In this document: positions 35,045 to 46,360 of the stretch, piece by piece | How positions within the stretch are numbered: the first letter of the stretch is position 1 | Layout of the letters: each line of letters begins with the position of its first letter | From: Hermodice carunculata | Lineage: Eukaryota > Annelida > Polychaeta > Eunicida > Amphinomidae | Length of the DNA stretch: 64,000 nt | Assembly: GCA_964020975.1 (NCBI GenBank) | Contig: OZ026619.1 | Span: 84,032,206-84,096,205 of the forward strand | Direction: 5' to 3' | Position numbers and translations under genes: made by a program | The notes under the pieces: generated by a model | The model's input: the letters and a program-made list of their open reading frames with translations, nothing else | Databases searched by the model: none | Told to the model about the DNA's origin: nothing

Positions 35045-35348
35045 TGGGTTTATCCTAATTCTCGGGACGACAATTATGTGCCGAGGGATTAATTCTTGTG
35101 CACTACTTTATTCTGAATTCTTGGCTTTAAGCGATGAGATAACGACGATTTTTGACATCACAGTTCTTTTCTTCATTGAAATTTGGTCGATCACCATTAT
35201 GCTGTACCACCACGGACGTTCAGGCGACAGAGCTGTATTGTCCCAGGTCTCTTTTTTCATGGAGTTCACTCAGCAGAAGACCGCTGGAGAGCAAAAGAGA
35301 AAGTCTGAACTGTACACGTGGGGTGAAATGAAAGATAACAGGACATAA
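35045..35348 (+). CDS. Putative terminal exon of the same membrane protein
   Basis: An acceptor TTCACCAACAG precedes 304 bp of open frame ending TAA at 35346-35348. The start completes the hydrophobic helix begun in exon 33924-34024. About 45 residues later there is a second hydrophobic segment (ITVLFFIEIWSITIMLYHHG). The last ~30 residues are charged (QKTAGEQKRKSELYTWGEMK), as in a cytoplasmic tail. An AATAAA signal sits at 35675-35680, about 330 bp beyond the stop. I do not recognise the family. A 100-codon open stretch can arise by chance at a rate near 1 percent, so the call is tentative. Confidence 0.4.
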
Positions 35349-35674
35349 AATAGCATGAACACCCCTTTCACGGAGAATCAATGCCCGAGTAATCCGCCAG
35401 CATGTAGCATTCTAAAATAGCAGCAGTCAAATGCTTCTCACAATATTCCACCCACAGTGGTAATCAGGTAGAAATACTCAGCAATGGAGATTTAGGGAGT
35501 TTGCTTTGTCCCCAGGATGTACATTTCAGTCTGTATTACTTCGATTTATTGAAGAAATGTTTTAGTGTGCATTATAGAAGTTGATAAAACTTAAACCATT
35601 TATATCTTAAATTGCTCGTTTAAGGAGATGAGTTAATATAAGCTTTACTTGTTCTCCAATCCTTTTTCTGTTGA

Positions 35675-35680
35675 AATAAA
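35675..35680 (+). promoter_or_regulatory. Polyadenylation signal candidate
   Basis: A canonical AATAAA about 330 bp downstream of the putative membrane-protein stop codon, with a T/G-containing stretch following. It supports the terminal-exon call only weakly, because the hexamer is common in AT-rich DNA. Confidence 0.3.
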
Positions 35681-36368
35681 ATGGGTTTCAATCAAATAGT
35701 TCGTTTTCTCAAGGTGCTTTTACGGCAATAATAGGGGTGCGGGGGAGAGGGAAAGGCATAAGTGAAACACACATTGCGTGACCTTCCGGACAACATCCTG
35801 GAATTCGGCAGAGTCTGACATGTTAAGAAGGTTTGACTTTTTACATCGGAGTGCTCTGTGTAAACAACATTTGGCTTAAATGGTGTTATAACGAAGACAA
35901 CAAACCGTTATAATTTTAGTCCAATCAATCCATCGAGCTTTAATTAAAAAATAAATATGGGTACAACAAGCACAACTTCCGATCACAGTTAAGGAGTATG
36001 ACACTCTTTTCTGTTTTGCGTTCCCCAGGCTTCTGCCCTCTTACGTCTAAAAAGTCCAATAAAATGTCATGATATAAAGTTCGTTTGCCACTATAAAACG
36101 GGCAAGAAAATAAGAAAGTGCATATTCCTTATTTCTGTAATTTTCGCCGAGCCCCCAATTGAACACCTTTCGAAAAAGCATGGAGTATATTTCGTCACGT
36201 TGGTCTACATTAATGATAATTGCATCATACCGAGAACAGTCCCTCGGACAGTTTAATAAGCATTTTACTCTGTAGTGGTATTTCCATATTAAAATCTAAG
36301 TTGGCATTTTTACATGTTTTATTAAATATGGGAGATAAAGTAACAAAGGACGAAAGAAAGAGAGAGAA

Positions 36369-36412
<44 letters not shown>

Positions 36413-38169
36413 ATGAGAAAAAAAGGTTTCTATGTGACTGTTTTGTCTCTTTTAACTTAAAAAAGGGCGAAATCATATTTCGACTGTTCAAGAAACCCTT
36501 GCACAAAAGTAAATCCTGGCAAGAATTGCGTCAACGTATAAAGTGATTATTAGCGCTTTTTGCGGCAGATTTTGTTCTGCCGAAAATTGGACAAGCACAT
36601 GTCCACTTGGCCAAACCCATATTCTTTAAAAAAAAAGAACAGTTCAGAGGAGTAGATATGCGTGAATACCCTGATGATCACGGCTGACTGCACATGGGCC
36701 TTTACAAAGTACTGTATTGGGCATAATCTCAATATATGCACTTGTAGAATTATTTAGTTTGTTGGATTTTGTGATTTGTTTTTCACTGCAGATGAATGTA
36801 AAAGGTGAGCTTCAAAGACAAGTTTCATAGATGCTTTACCTTCTGTGGGTTCTTCAAAAAAAAAACAGTACTAAGCAAGATGCATCATAACGAAGGCCTT
36901 ACACGTATACAGGGCACCATGAGCAACGAAATAATTCTGGCGTGAGACCATCACCGCAATCGCCTTGTGCGCCCCCCCCCCCTTCCACCCCCCATTCAGA
37001 ATGATTGAGTTCCGATCCCAGATACATACGAATGATTGTTTGTATTCCCATCATTTCTTTATCATTCATTGTTTCAATTATAACAATGAAAACAAAGGCA
37101 TATAATGCACAGAACACAATTTAATCGTCTAAAATTTCTTTTGGGTGCGTTTGGAAATTGGCGCGCAGGGACAAAGAACGTCATCGTATGCACGTCTCTG
37201 GTATCATCAAACATGACGATGTCCGAGTATGTTTCGAATTGAAAACCTGAACGCGCGTTTTTCCGGAACTATTTGAAATTGTGCTCTCTTATTTCACATA
37301 ATTTTTTTCCGTCTCTCTTGGTTGCATGTTACTGCACCCTGAAGGATATGGAAGTACTTCGTATCAGTAAAAAAAGCTGCATTCGTTTTGATAAATCTCT
37401 GTGTATGTTTCTTGCTATTTTAATCGTGAAGGGATCATTTCATTGTAATAGTTCGACAATTTCTTTCAAAAGACACAGATTTCTACGTTGTCTACTGAAC
37501 TAGTCGACCAGAAGGTTCAATATTATATTCACATTCCTGTACTTTGCATGAGTTTTCACGCGTGCACCGACTCTTGAATGGAGGTGCTACCCCACTCCAC
37601 CCGCCCACCAAAAGTTGTGTGTGCAGGCTGCTGTGGTGGATGAATCTAGTATTAATCAAACGGGATTAAAATGATGGAAGTGTTAGTTGCCACATGAAAC
37701 CATGTCTCGTTTCTCTGCCTCTTCGACCGTCTTTAAACAGTTGAAAAAAGACAAATTTGCCAAACGCGATGAAATTCGCAGTGCCTCGAAACTATGACGG
37801 GGAACACATAATCATATTAGTGGCAGTAAACCAAAGTAATAGAGAACGTGCTAAGCACAAGCTGCAAACAATCTAGTTTGCATGTACTCTCTTTGTTTGA
37901 GCAGTTTCTCAGGCAAAGAGATAAATGAAGAAAACAGTTTCAAAAATCTTGGTATTTGGCGAACTTTACGCTCCTAATTGAAAACTGCCATTATTGAAGA
38001 ACCGAAAAAAAAAACCAGTTATAAAAACGTTTTTATGTTCGCTTCGGTACAAGTGATCAGTAACATTTTCATGCACAATGTTGCACTCAGGGAATTTTCT
38101 TAAGGTCCGTGTGCATGCGAACGCATTCTACCTCAATATCCGAGCAAAAGTAATTAAATTTAATCTTGC
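35681..38169. other. No gene recognised
   Basis: AT-rich spacer interrupted by the GAAA array at 36358-36415 and a C tract at about 36974-36982. Short frames (36550-36741, 36899-37117, 37273-37503) have no recognised domain. Confidence 0.4.
36358..36415. repeat. (GAAA)n microsatellite
   Basis: About 13 GAAA units, with a slightly degenerate AGAGAGAAAA lead. Confidence 0.95.
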
Positions 38170-38275
38170 AGTGTTCACATTGCTGTGGAATTAAACTATT
38201 TACCCAACTGTAAAACGTGTTTTATTATATGCCGATGACGCTTCGGTAATACCACTAACCTCCATTTCAAAATAG
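38170..38275 (+). pseudogene. Possible reverse-transcriptase catalytic box remnant
   Basis: One frame reads AVFTLLWN, a stop, then TIYPTVKRVLLYADDASVIP. The LLYADD box preceded by a 'LF.L..N' stretch at the right distance resembles the catalytic core of a LINE reverse transcriptase ('GPLLF.LY.ND.........LYADD'). Flanking sequence in any frame is too decayed to extend it, so it may be a remnant or coincidence. Confidence 0.35.
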
Positions 38276-39161
38276 CCGAGTTTATTAATGACACGAATTA
38301 GAATTTTTAAAATGTCGAGCTACGCCAATGAAATATGTAGAATACCATCTCCAACAATATCATGTTCATCACTAATTAAGTTTAATTGACAGAAAAAAAA
38401 TATTCATATGGTGCTGGTATGAAAACAGTGGCACATACTATTTTTGTCTGTTTTGTGCTAATTTATCACGACCAGACGTTTCAAGCCAATGTCCTACAAA
38501 TAAGATTCAAATATTTTTGGAAGCGTACTTTACGTTTTGTAGAATTCTGACCTAATCTGAGCTGAACGTGACACTTAATACTTTCAGTAGATAATTTGAA
38601 GGCCATGACATGCTCAGAGAGAATATTTTACAGTAAGTTACATGTAGCAATATGCGAGCAGAGCGGGAATTGCATTAGACGACTAAATTAAAGGAGAAAT
38701 TGTCTTCTCACTCTGGCACAGTTAAATTCTAACACATTAAACGTCTGATATCCTTACTCAGTGCGTATCTTCGTTGCATATCATGTACACATCGGGATCA
38801 TCTTAACCACTTTCCCATGAAATAAACCAACAAGCAGTCGCAGCATGCCACAGACCTTTCTGCATGAGATCTCGGCCTTACCTTGAAGACTCATCAGCTT
38901 TGCTTGAAGGAAAGAGAGGTCTCGTGACAGAGCTCTGTGGTGCACTTCAAAGTTCCCTCTTTGAAACTGGAGAGAGGACGATGATTCTGTTTTACTAAGA
39001 TGGTGCCTACACCACAAGTTACATTATTGCTTTTAGGTTCTTCAGCCTGACCACCGACATGGTGTTGCTCGTCATTGTCAATTTTGCTACTTTTAAATAG
39101 TTCGGGGGCGGGGGTGGTGGTGTTGTCGTTGTTGTCTGTAAATATGATACATATCGATGAA
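38276..39161. other. No gene recognised
   Basis: Two overlapping minus-strand frames (38781-39193) are of ordinary composition but match no family I know and lack paired splice sites. Confidence 0.35.
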
Positions 39162-39340
39162 TACAGTGGAACTTCCATTAAAACGGACCTCATTAATCCG
39201 TATGTTTCATTAATCTGAACACTTCTCCTGGAATAAAATTGTTCATTTCAAGTAATAGTGATTCAATAACCCAGATGCTTCATTAATCTGAACAGTTCAG
39301 CGGGGTACAAAGGTGTTCGGATTAACGAGCTTCCACTGTA
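39162..39340. mobile_element. Pogo/Tc1-like MITE with TA target duplication
   Basis: The element is bounded by TA at both ends. The left end is CAGTGGAACTTCC. The complement of the right end is CAGTGGAAGCTCGTTAATCCG, and TTAATCCG also occurs inside the left end, so the inverted repeats match over the first ~9 bp and again in a subterminal block. The phrase TCATTAATC.GAAC repeats internally. A 179-bp length, a TA duplication and a CAGT.GAA terminus are typical of non-autonomous pogo-like members of the Tc1/mariner superfamily. Confidence 0.7.
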
Positions 39341-40486
39341 TTGATAGATAAAATAGATGTTTTGTTCATTAAATGAATACCGCTTAGTGCTTTCTTGTCT
39401 ACTAGTGTATGCAATCGCAACTTAATACTTAACAGGTTTAATGGAGTTTCAGGGAGCCTCTGTTGGAGAGCGCCAGCGTGCAGCAAATATCTGCTTTAAT
39501 GTTCCTAGCCATGCGAAATTTGTAATGTAAGTGTCTTATGCTATAAGATATCCCACGTAAAGTCGCCGATGAGACTTAATAGAGGTGCGTGACTAAGGTC
39601 TTAAATTTCCTTCCAGGCTGAGCCATATAGAAACTATGGACTTCCTGGATATCCCTTCTGGGGAACTGGATATGGAAAGATTCAAATATCTGCACAAAAA
39701 TCATTGCAAAACAAAACACGAGCCGTATGAATTGATAAGTGTATTGACGCTGTACACCGTGTAATTGCGCCGCATGGACCCATGTTAAGCTGTGCTTGGA
39801 CGCTAAAACTCTCACCACAATGCCGAGGAGAGCAACTAGGGTGGGAAGGTAAATTTTAATGGGGAGCGCATTTTTTTTTTATTGCGAAACAAAATTTTAA
39901 AACTTAGCCTGATGATATTAATGTATCAACATTGGTCATGTAAAGCTACCCCACCTGTCAGAAAACCCGGCCAGTTTTTGCGATGTAGTTTATATTACTC
40001 TATGGGCATGGCAGCATTCAATAATATTAATAGCTATTGTGCCGATTTTTACATTCGCTCACATAGATGCTTTCTATGAGTCACTATATAACACACTTGG
40101 GAACACCTGCTACATAGCTATCCTTTCATATTTCCATTTATGCATAAGTTAAATCACGTACTCAGTGAAATATTTCACATGAGTACCTAATTTGTAGCTT
40201 AACTGGTTCACCTTTCTCCACTACAGTTGTTTCTGTCTTGAGTACATTAACAGTTTACCCAAAAGTATGGATTTAGGAGGGGAAAGCAACTTTGCAGCCA
40301 ACAAGGTACATTCATGTACGATACTGAACATACTGTCCGCAAAATAGAGTCCGTATTTATATTACTTTGCTTGTGAATTCTAGAGACCCAAACATGTTAC
40401 AAGGGATATGTAGTATCTAATGTAGATATGATACTGGTGGAATAAACACCCGATGTACATGAGAATAATGTGTATCAGCCATTTGT
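39341..40486. other. No gene recognised
   Basis: Spacer without recognised repeats. An 80-codon minus-strand frame at 39576-39818 has no known domain. Confidence 0.35.
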
Positions 40487-40694
40487 GGATAAGCGTGGAT
40501 AACGGGTGAGAGCCAGTCCAACATATGCTGTGCTACGGCAACATATCCAGGTTGTGGCGAACAGCCTGACCCTAACACTAACCCTAACCCTTACCCAAAC
40601 CCCAGGTGCCTTGCCTGCTCGCCATTTGGTGGATATTTTAACGTATTGCAGTATACAGTGGGTAGGGTAGCTGCTGTTATCCACACTTATTCAG
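40483..40694. mobile_element. ~210-bp inverted-repeat element enclosing telomere-like repeats
   Basis: GGATAAGCGTGGATAAC near the left end and GTTATCCACACTTATTC near the right end are inverted copies matching at about 15 of 17 positions. Between them, at about 40567-40592, lie CCCTAA-CACTAA-CCCTAA-CCCTTA, close to the animal telomere repeat. No target duplication is clear. It is probably a small non-autonomous DNA transposon that carries or captured telomere-like sequence. Confidence 0.5.
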
Positions 40695-41961
40695 ATATGG
40701 GTGGTAACCAATATCCATGTGTACATTAGGTGGAATAGACACATGTATCTCATGGGTCACGTTTTCAGAGTAAGAAGGTCTGTGCAGGTATTACCGGAAA
40801 CAGGACACAAACAAACACCCCCTCGAAAAAAAATAAATAAATAAAGTAAAATAAAAGTGAAAACTACCCGATAAATCTCAAAGGGACAAAAGACATGATC
40901 TGTAACTCGTGACAATAAAGCTCCACGGAATAAAATTTCTAAGTCATTGTTGGTCACAATATAATTACAGGCGTCAAAATTTTGGCTTAATTTGCCAATT
41001 TTGATACTTTCAATTAGTGTGTGAAAAAACACGACCTTGGTCCAGTGGAAAATTCTTTGATTACCATTATTCAACAATGAATACTGTACGCTCCTAATGC
41101 TACATTCTGACATGGAAAATGAAAAAAAAAAAGAAAAAAGAAAACAACAACTACAAATAGCAAAACAAAACTGACAAATAATTTTCTTCCTGTATATTGT
41201 ATTACAATTTGTTTCATTTAATTTTATCTGTCAATTCACTTTAGGAGGCTCTGTGCAAGACAGACACAGATGTCTGAATGTATACTCAATTGTTCCTAGA
41301 ATATCATGAAACGTAAATCTCGACCGAGGATCCAAAAAGTATATTCGCAAATATCATGTATTACAAAATCACTCACATTTTTGTCACCTGCACCAATTAT
41401 TTCCTCTTTGCCCAAAGAAGAAAGCACTTTGCCCACATCGTTAACCAAAATATGCTGACGTTCGTGTTTAAAAAGGAGAAATTCAGACCTAGGCACATTT
41501 TGATATACTTTTATAGCGGAATGTCAAGAAAATTATCGGTCTCTAACAGTCCTTTCATTAGGTTAACACAGTTGGGTATTTTTTCGTTGGGCGAGCATGG
41601 TCATATGAATGACTCACAGATTTATTAATATCTTTCATGGCAACCAGTGTGACTGTTATATTTCATTTTTATCATTCGCATGCATTGCACTGCCGTACTG
41701 AAACGCTGGACCACCACTTGCTGCATGAACACACAACCCAAGCCAAGTGTAATATTGAAAATGATTTATGCGGAGACGCTAATTTCCAACTACATACGTC
41801 GAAACAAGTCTCATTTAACTTTTTAGTCCCGGATTTGGGGCTGAGTCGACAGCCCTTCCTGTCGCGCTTTAGCCGTAATGCGTCGAAAGCGCGCCGAGGA
41901 AGGCAGTGTTTACCTGGACTATTATATTTTGTGTAACTACATGCATGCTGGTACTTGAATT

Positions 41962-41994
<33 letters not shown>

Positions 41995-42879
41995 CGTTTT
42001 GTAGCGAACATGAACCTAGCACCCATATGATCCTTCAGAGCAGTTCGGTTTGAGTTGCTCGACTGAAGCAGTAGTTGGCACTGAAACAGTTAACAATTCT
42101 TTCTTCAAACTGATGAACACAGCATGCTCAGTTTACATAAAATTATCATGACAAGAATCAGTTTAGCTGCTGTAGTCTCAATGATGAAATGCATTGTAGC
42201 GTTGTCTACCAGGCCTCCTTCATCATAAGTTGCACTGTGGCCTCGTCTCTGCAACTAACATGTGATAAATTGCGCAAACCTTTCATGTTTCTGGTATGCT
42301 GACTTCCATTTAGTCCTAATTTCACTTTTTAAAGACTTTCCTATAAAATTATATACTGGCACAAGAGGCAACGCTATCATTGTGTAACATTTACTTCTAA
42401 TGTTATTATTACAATGGTTCATAATTCAACAAATTTAGACCAGACTTCAAATTTTGAGGTCCCGACGTTTGAATATAAATTTCTGCTGTAAATCACAATT
42501 TATATTTATTTCAAGTAATAGTTTACCTACCCGGGCACATTTAGCATATCTATTGCTCCAACAAGTTTTATTTGTTTCAGTAAAACTGTATTTTGAGCAA
42601 GTTGTAATTTTGATGTTTTATGCCAGAGCACATCTAGGCTTTGAATCATGCTCAGGCATGGAGAGCGCATAGCAGATGTGGCTCCTGCGACGTCCGCTCT
42701 GAACACGTAAAAAAAAGAGCCGTTTTTTTTCTGTAAAAAGTTTTGACAAATATTTATTGCTGTTCATTTTCAGATTAAAATCTGTTGACATATGAGTACA
42801 CATAAAATACTAGAAAGTTAACAATTATTTTAAAATAAATATAAATATATGCACAGACATTTGTTTTAAAAGTTGGGTC
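40695..42879. other. No gene recognised; poly-A at 41967-41994
   Basis: A 118-codon minus-strand frame (40757-41113) and a 66-codon one (41296-41496) have normal composition but no recognised domain. A 24-base A run near 41970 could mark the 3' end of a retroposed sequence on the plus strand, but the preceding sequence is not identifiable. Confidence 0.35.
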
Positions 42880-43369
42880 GCAGCTCCTTGGGCCCCCTCC
42901 GACCAGGCTACTAATAGTAATGCTTTACACCAGAATTTAAAACGTGTTACAGTTTCCAAAATATGATGTACTATGTTCCTCTAGAAAGAGTGCATGGATA
43001 TGCTGGGGGATAGAGTTCCACATTGAAGAACCAACATTGGAAAGGGAGTATATATGGTTCCTGTTAATATAAAGATGTCCTCGACTTGAGGACCTAGCAT
43101 TATATGTACGGACTTCTGTAAGAGGAGTGAAGAACTGACATATGTTAGGGTGGGGGAGGGGGGGGTCTGATTGTTAAAAAATGTTCCAGAGAACCAAGGA
43201 CCAGTTATAATGTGGAGCCTCTGTTTGACACTCAGCCATTTAAGGGTGTCCAGCATATCCGTGAAGTGAGTTCTAGGATGGCAACCTACTATGATTCTCA
43301 TGGCGCGACTCTGGATATGTTGGAGACGGTTCAATTCATATTTTCGAAGTGAATTAAACCAAACAGTAC
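42880..43369 (-). pseudogene. LINE ORF2 C-terminal region
   Basis: LNRLQHIQSRAMRIIVGCHP, then TDMLDTLKWLSVKQRL, matches the post-RT block ('L...Q.RA.RII.G......L...L.WL.V..R'). Downstream frames contain LGPQVEDIFI and LQCGTLSPSI ('LWN.LP..I'), ending about 42880. A change of frame lies between this and the RT core near 43370. Confidence 0.8.
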
Positions 43370-44513
43370 TCAGTTGTCAAAATGAGGGATAATTAATGTA
43401 TTGTGTAAAGTTAATTTGGCACTTAAAGGTAAGAATTTTGCTGCTCTGGAAAAAATACTCACTGCTCTATTCAATTTTGCTACAAGGGTATTAAAATTGT
43501 CAGAAAAACTCCTTTCTGAATCCAGAGTCACGCCAAGGTACTTGAAATTATGCACTTGTTCAATAGTTTGTTTATCTAAAGTCAAGTCAAGATTGTCATG
43601 CTTTCTCTTGGCTATGATCAGCATACAATTTGTTTTACTAATATTTAGGCTGAGTTTGTTGACTTGAAGCGAGGTTGCTATTAGCTGGAGCTCTTTATTC
43701 AAAGCTCTAGTTATGGAGTCAGGATAGGGTCTAGCAAAATAAAAGATATTATCATCAGCATACATGCTGACTGTACATTGGTTGAAACTACTGCATATGT
43801 CATTTACATATATTATAAAAAGCAAAGGTCCTGAAATCAAACCTTGGGAGACACCAGTACTGATCAGCATTGGATCAGAGCGGTCACATTTATGCAGGCA
43901 ATCTGTCTCCTGGCTGTCAGGTATTTCCAGAACCAAAGCTGAGCAGTACCTTTGAAACCATAGTAATTCAGGTTTAACAATAATATTTCATGGTGTACTG
44001 TGTCGAAAGCTTTTTGGAGATCAAGTGCTATCAAGCCAACAGAATGTTTCTTGTTGATTTCATTATATACAGATCCAGTAAAACAATGTAAGCTGGTCTG
44101 GGTAGAATGCTTTGACTGGAAACCTGATTGCTGGGTACATAGAAAATTGTTGTTGGCACAAAAAATATAGACCTGGTTATGAATAATTCGTTCCAATAAT
44201 TTAGAAATGACTGGCAAAATTGAAATTGACCTGTAGTTTCCAGGATCAGTTCTGGAACCTTTTTTTATATAGCAGAGATGGTAGCCGGCTTAAAATCGTC
44301 AGGGATTGTACCAGTGTTTAAAGACAAATTAAAAATATAAGCCAGACTGCCAGAGATTGCTGGTGAAGTAATCTTTAGCAGTCTGGCCTGGATGTTATCA
44401 ATTCCAGTAGCTTTGTCTTTGGGTAATTTGGCTAATAGTTTTAGAGACATCTTGTTCTGAGACCTTTTGAAAAGTGAATGTGGAAGAGAAATGTGGAAGG
44501 TTATGGTGTACAT
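43370..44513 (-). pseudogene. LINE reverse transcriptase core
   Basis: Motifs in order: KATGIDNIQARLLK ('K..G.D.I....LK'), FNLSLNTGTIPDDFKPA, then after a frame change ISKLLERIIHNQ, QSGFQSKHSTQTSL, ALDLQKAFDTVHHEILL (motif A with catalytic Asp), and after another change GVSQGLISGPLLFIIYVNDI (motif B), VSMYADDNIFYF (motif C with both catalytic Asp), KLSLNISKTNCMLI and YLGVTLDSERSF. All catalytic residues remain. Three frames carry it, so at least two breaks lie inside. The gene would copy its own RNA at the nicked target. Confidence 0.92.
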
Positions 44514-44796
44514 AAGCCAGGGGGCAGATTTTTTTTTGGAGGTATTATTCTTTTGGCTAATTCGTTACCAATGTTAATAGAATAACTGTTAAACGAATCT
44601 GCTATTTGTTGGAACTTGGTGATTAGGGAACCGTTAATGAGTTAGGTAAGGAGGGAATATTATTATGGGAAGACTTGGGTAATGGACCTTTGAGCAGCTT
44701 TCACATTCCTCTGCTGTCTCCTTTGTGGTCATCAATGCCATTAGTATAATAGGTTGTTTTAGCATTGCAAACTAGATAGCGTACTGACTTTGCTTT

Positions 44797-45763
44797 TTAA
44801 TCTTTTGTATTTGGCCGAATCATCAACTTTTCAAGTGACTGCAGAAATATTATAGTAGTGGTCACGCAGTTTTTAGTTGACTCAATATTCTCGCCGTACC
44901 AAGGAATTTTGGCTTTGGATGCTCTGAAATTCCTTACAGGGGCATGCTTTTGAACAACTGCGTTAAGTAAAAGTCTCATAGGAGCCCAGGTATCGTTATT
45001 GTTGTTAAAGATCTCCATTATATGCCATGGTACTAAGTACAGGTCTGAAAGAAAATTTGAAACATTGAGCTTTTTGAAATTGTATGAAGTGACATAGCGA
45101 TGGTTGGGTTTAGTAGTAGGAGTATCAATTATGATAAAATACATGAGGTGATCGGCCACTGAAACCCTTCCCACACCAGCAACGTAGCTCTTTATATTAG
45201 TGATTGTAAGATCAATGATGGTTGATGTAGAGTCAGTTGATCCTTGTTGGAGCTTTGATCACCTGAGTTAAGCCATAAGCTGAAACAATATCACAGAGTC
45301 TGTGTGCCAGGGAGCCGGAACTTTCATAGTGAGTAAAATCGATATTGAAATCGCCAGTTATGATATTATCATATTTGTCTTGGTCAATAAGAACTAATAT
45401 GTCTTCAAAATTTTGAAAAAAGTCCACTGATGAACGAGGATGTCTGTAAAGACCAGTTATAAGCAAAGCTTTGCAATTGTGCCTAAATATTTGTATAGAA
45501 TGATGCTTAAATTGAGGATGATGAAGGTCAGTTTGTTCCTGATTGGCAATCCCGTCTCTAATATAAGAACCGACTCCCTGGGCTCCTATAAAAATTGTGA
45601 ATTGAATGTCATCTAGATGAGTCAGTAGACCTCCTTGGCCGGTGTTTATATGACTTATCTTTAGCCCTTTGGTTTGCAAAAAAAAAAAAATGTCATTACC
45701 AGAAAGAAGACTATTACGTCGACGGCAGTTTGTCCTTGGAGTACAATACATATTATTAGTCAA
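44797..45763 (-). pseudogene. LINE APE-type endonuclease
   Basis: Blocks in order: GVGSYIRDG (strand with Tyr), LLITGLYRHPRSS (the 'G.YRPP.S' loop), IITGDFNIDF (catalytic GDFN with Asp and Asn), APTRIN, STIIDLTITN across a frame change near 45233, and VSVADHLMYF, where active enzymes have SDH. The catalytic His is kept but the Ser is Ala. The enzyme nicks target DNA to prime reverse transcription. Sequence below 45130 is a linker (AKIPWYGENIES matches the 'K.PW...EL....' block). Confidence 0.85.
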
Positions 45764-45829
45764 GTCAGCTACTGAAGAATTATTAGAAATGCAAGAATCA
45801 AGTAAGGAGTCTGTAAATGGATGGATGGT

Positions 45830-46359
45830 ACAAAATGACAGAACCAGTCTTTATATGCCATCGTATTATAAGTTGGTGCATCCATGTTTGTGCATTTTAT
45901 GTGGAACCAGGAGTCGCAGACATCCCATGCTATTCTCTTTTGGTTCTTACAGACTGGTCAGTTGCATTGTCCACAAGGATGTTTCCAGTTAGCATTTGGA
46001 TTAGAGGAAATGCCACCAGCACTCAACAGAAATAGAAATGTAGTGGTTGCTCTATTGGTTTTTGCAGCCAGGTAAGATCCAGTAATTGTCATAGTATGGT
46101 GAAGTTTAGGCGGAAAGCCTGGTGCTGATTGGTATAAAATATTAGTAATGGACCATGAGTTGACATCAAAATCTGGATGAAGTGTCCTTGGATTGAAGGA
46201 ATCAATATAATGTAGGCTTGGGTTCAACGGTAATTGTACTTGGTAGGCATTGAATCTCCATAAAATTGAGATGAACCGCAGCAAAAGTATCAAAGAATGC
46301 ATTGTCCTTTTTGTTGTCAAACTTGATGATATATAATAGCACTTGAAGGACATAGACAT
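45830..46359 (-). pseudogene. LINE N-terminal segment with PHD-like finger
   Basis: A frame from 46359 ends with SSNPNANWKHPCGQCN, hits a stop, and continues in the same frame as PVCKNQKRIAWDVCDSWFHI, then KCTNMD and DWFCHF. The spacing C-x2-C ... C-D-x-W-F-H-x2-C ... W-x-C is that of a PHD/RING-like zinc finger as found ahead of the endonuclease in many LINEs. One cysteine of the middle pair reads Trp (WDVC in place of CDxC) and the last Cys is missing, so zinc binding is probably lost. The role in the family is presumably nucleic-acid or chromatin contact (inference). Confidence 0.65.
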
Positions 46360-46360
46360 A

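Larger units (their letters stand above)
42880..46360 (-). mobile_element. Near-complete LINE (CR1/L2-like group) with PHD-like finger, endonuclease and reverse transcriptase
   Basis: This minus-strand element is the best preserved in the window. From high to low coordinates it has a PHD-like cysteine finger (about 45950-45830), an APE endonuclease (about 45660-45130), a linker, RT (about 44510-43370 including MYADDN) and a C-terminal region with LQHIQSRAMRIIVG (about 43325). The layout and the finger before the endonuclease fit CR1/L2-type elements of marine invertebrates. There are at least half a dozen frame changes or stops across ~3.4 kb, so it is inactive but younger than the other copies. 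No target duplication was identified. Confidence 0.9.
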
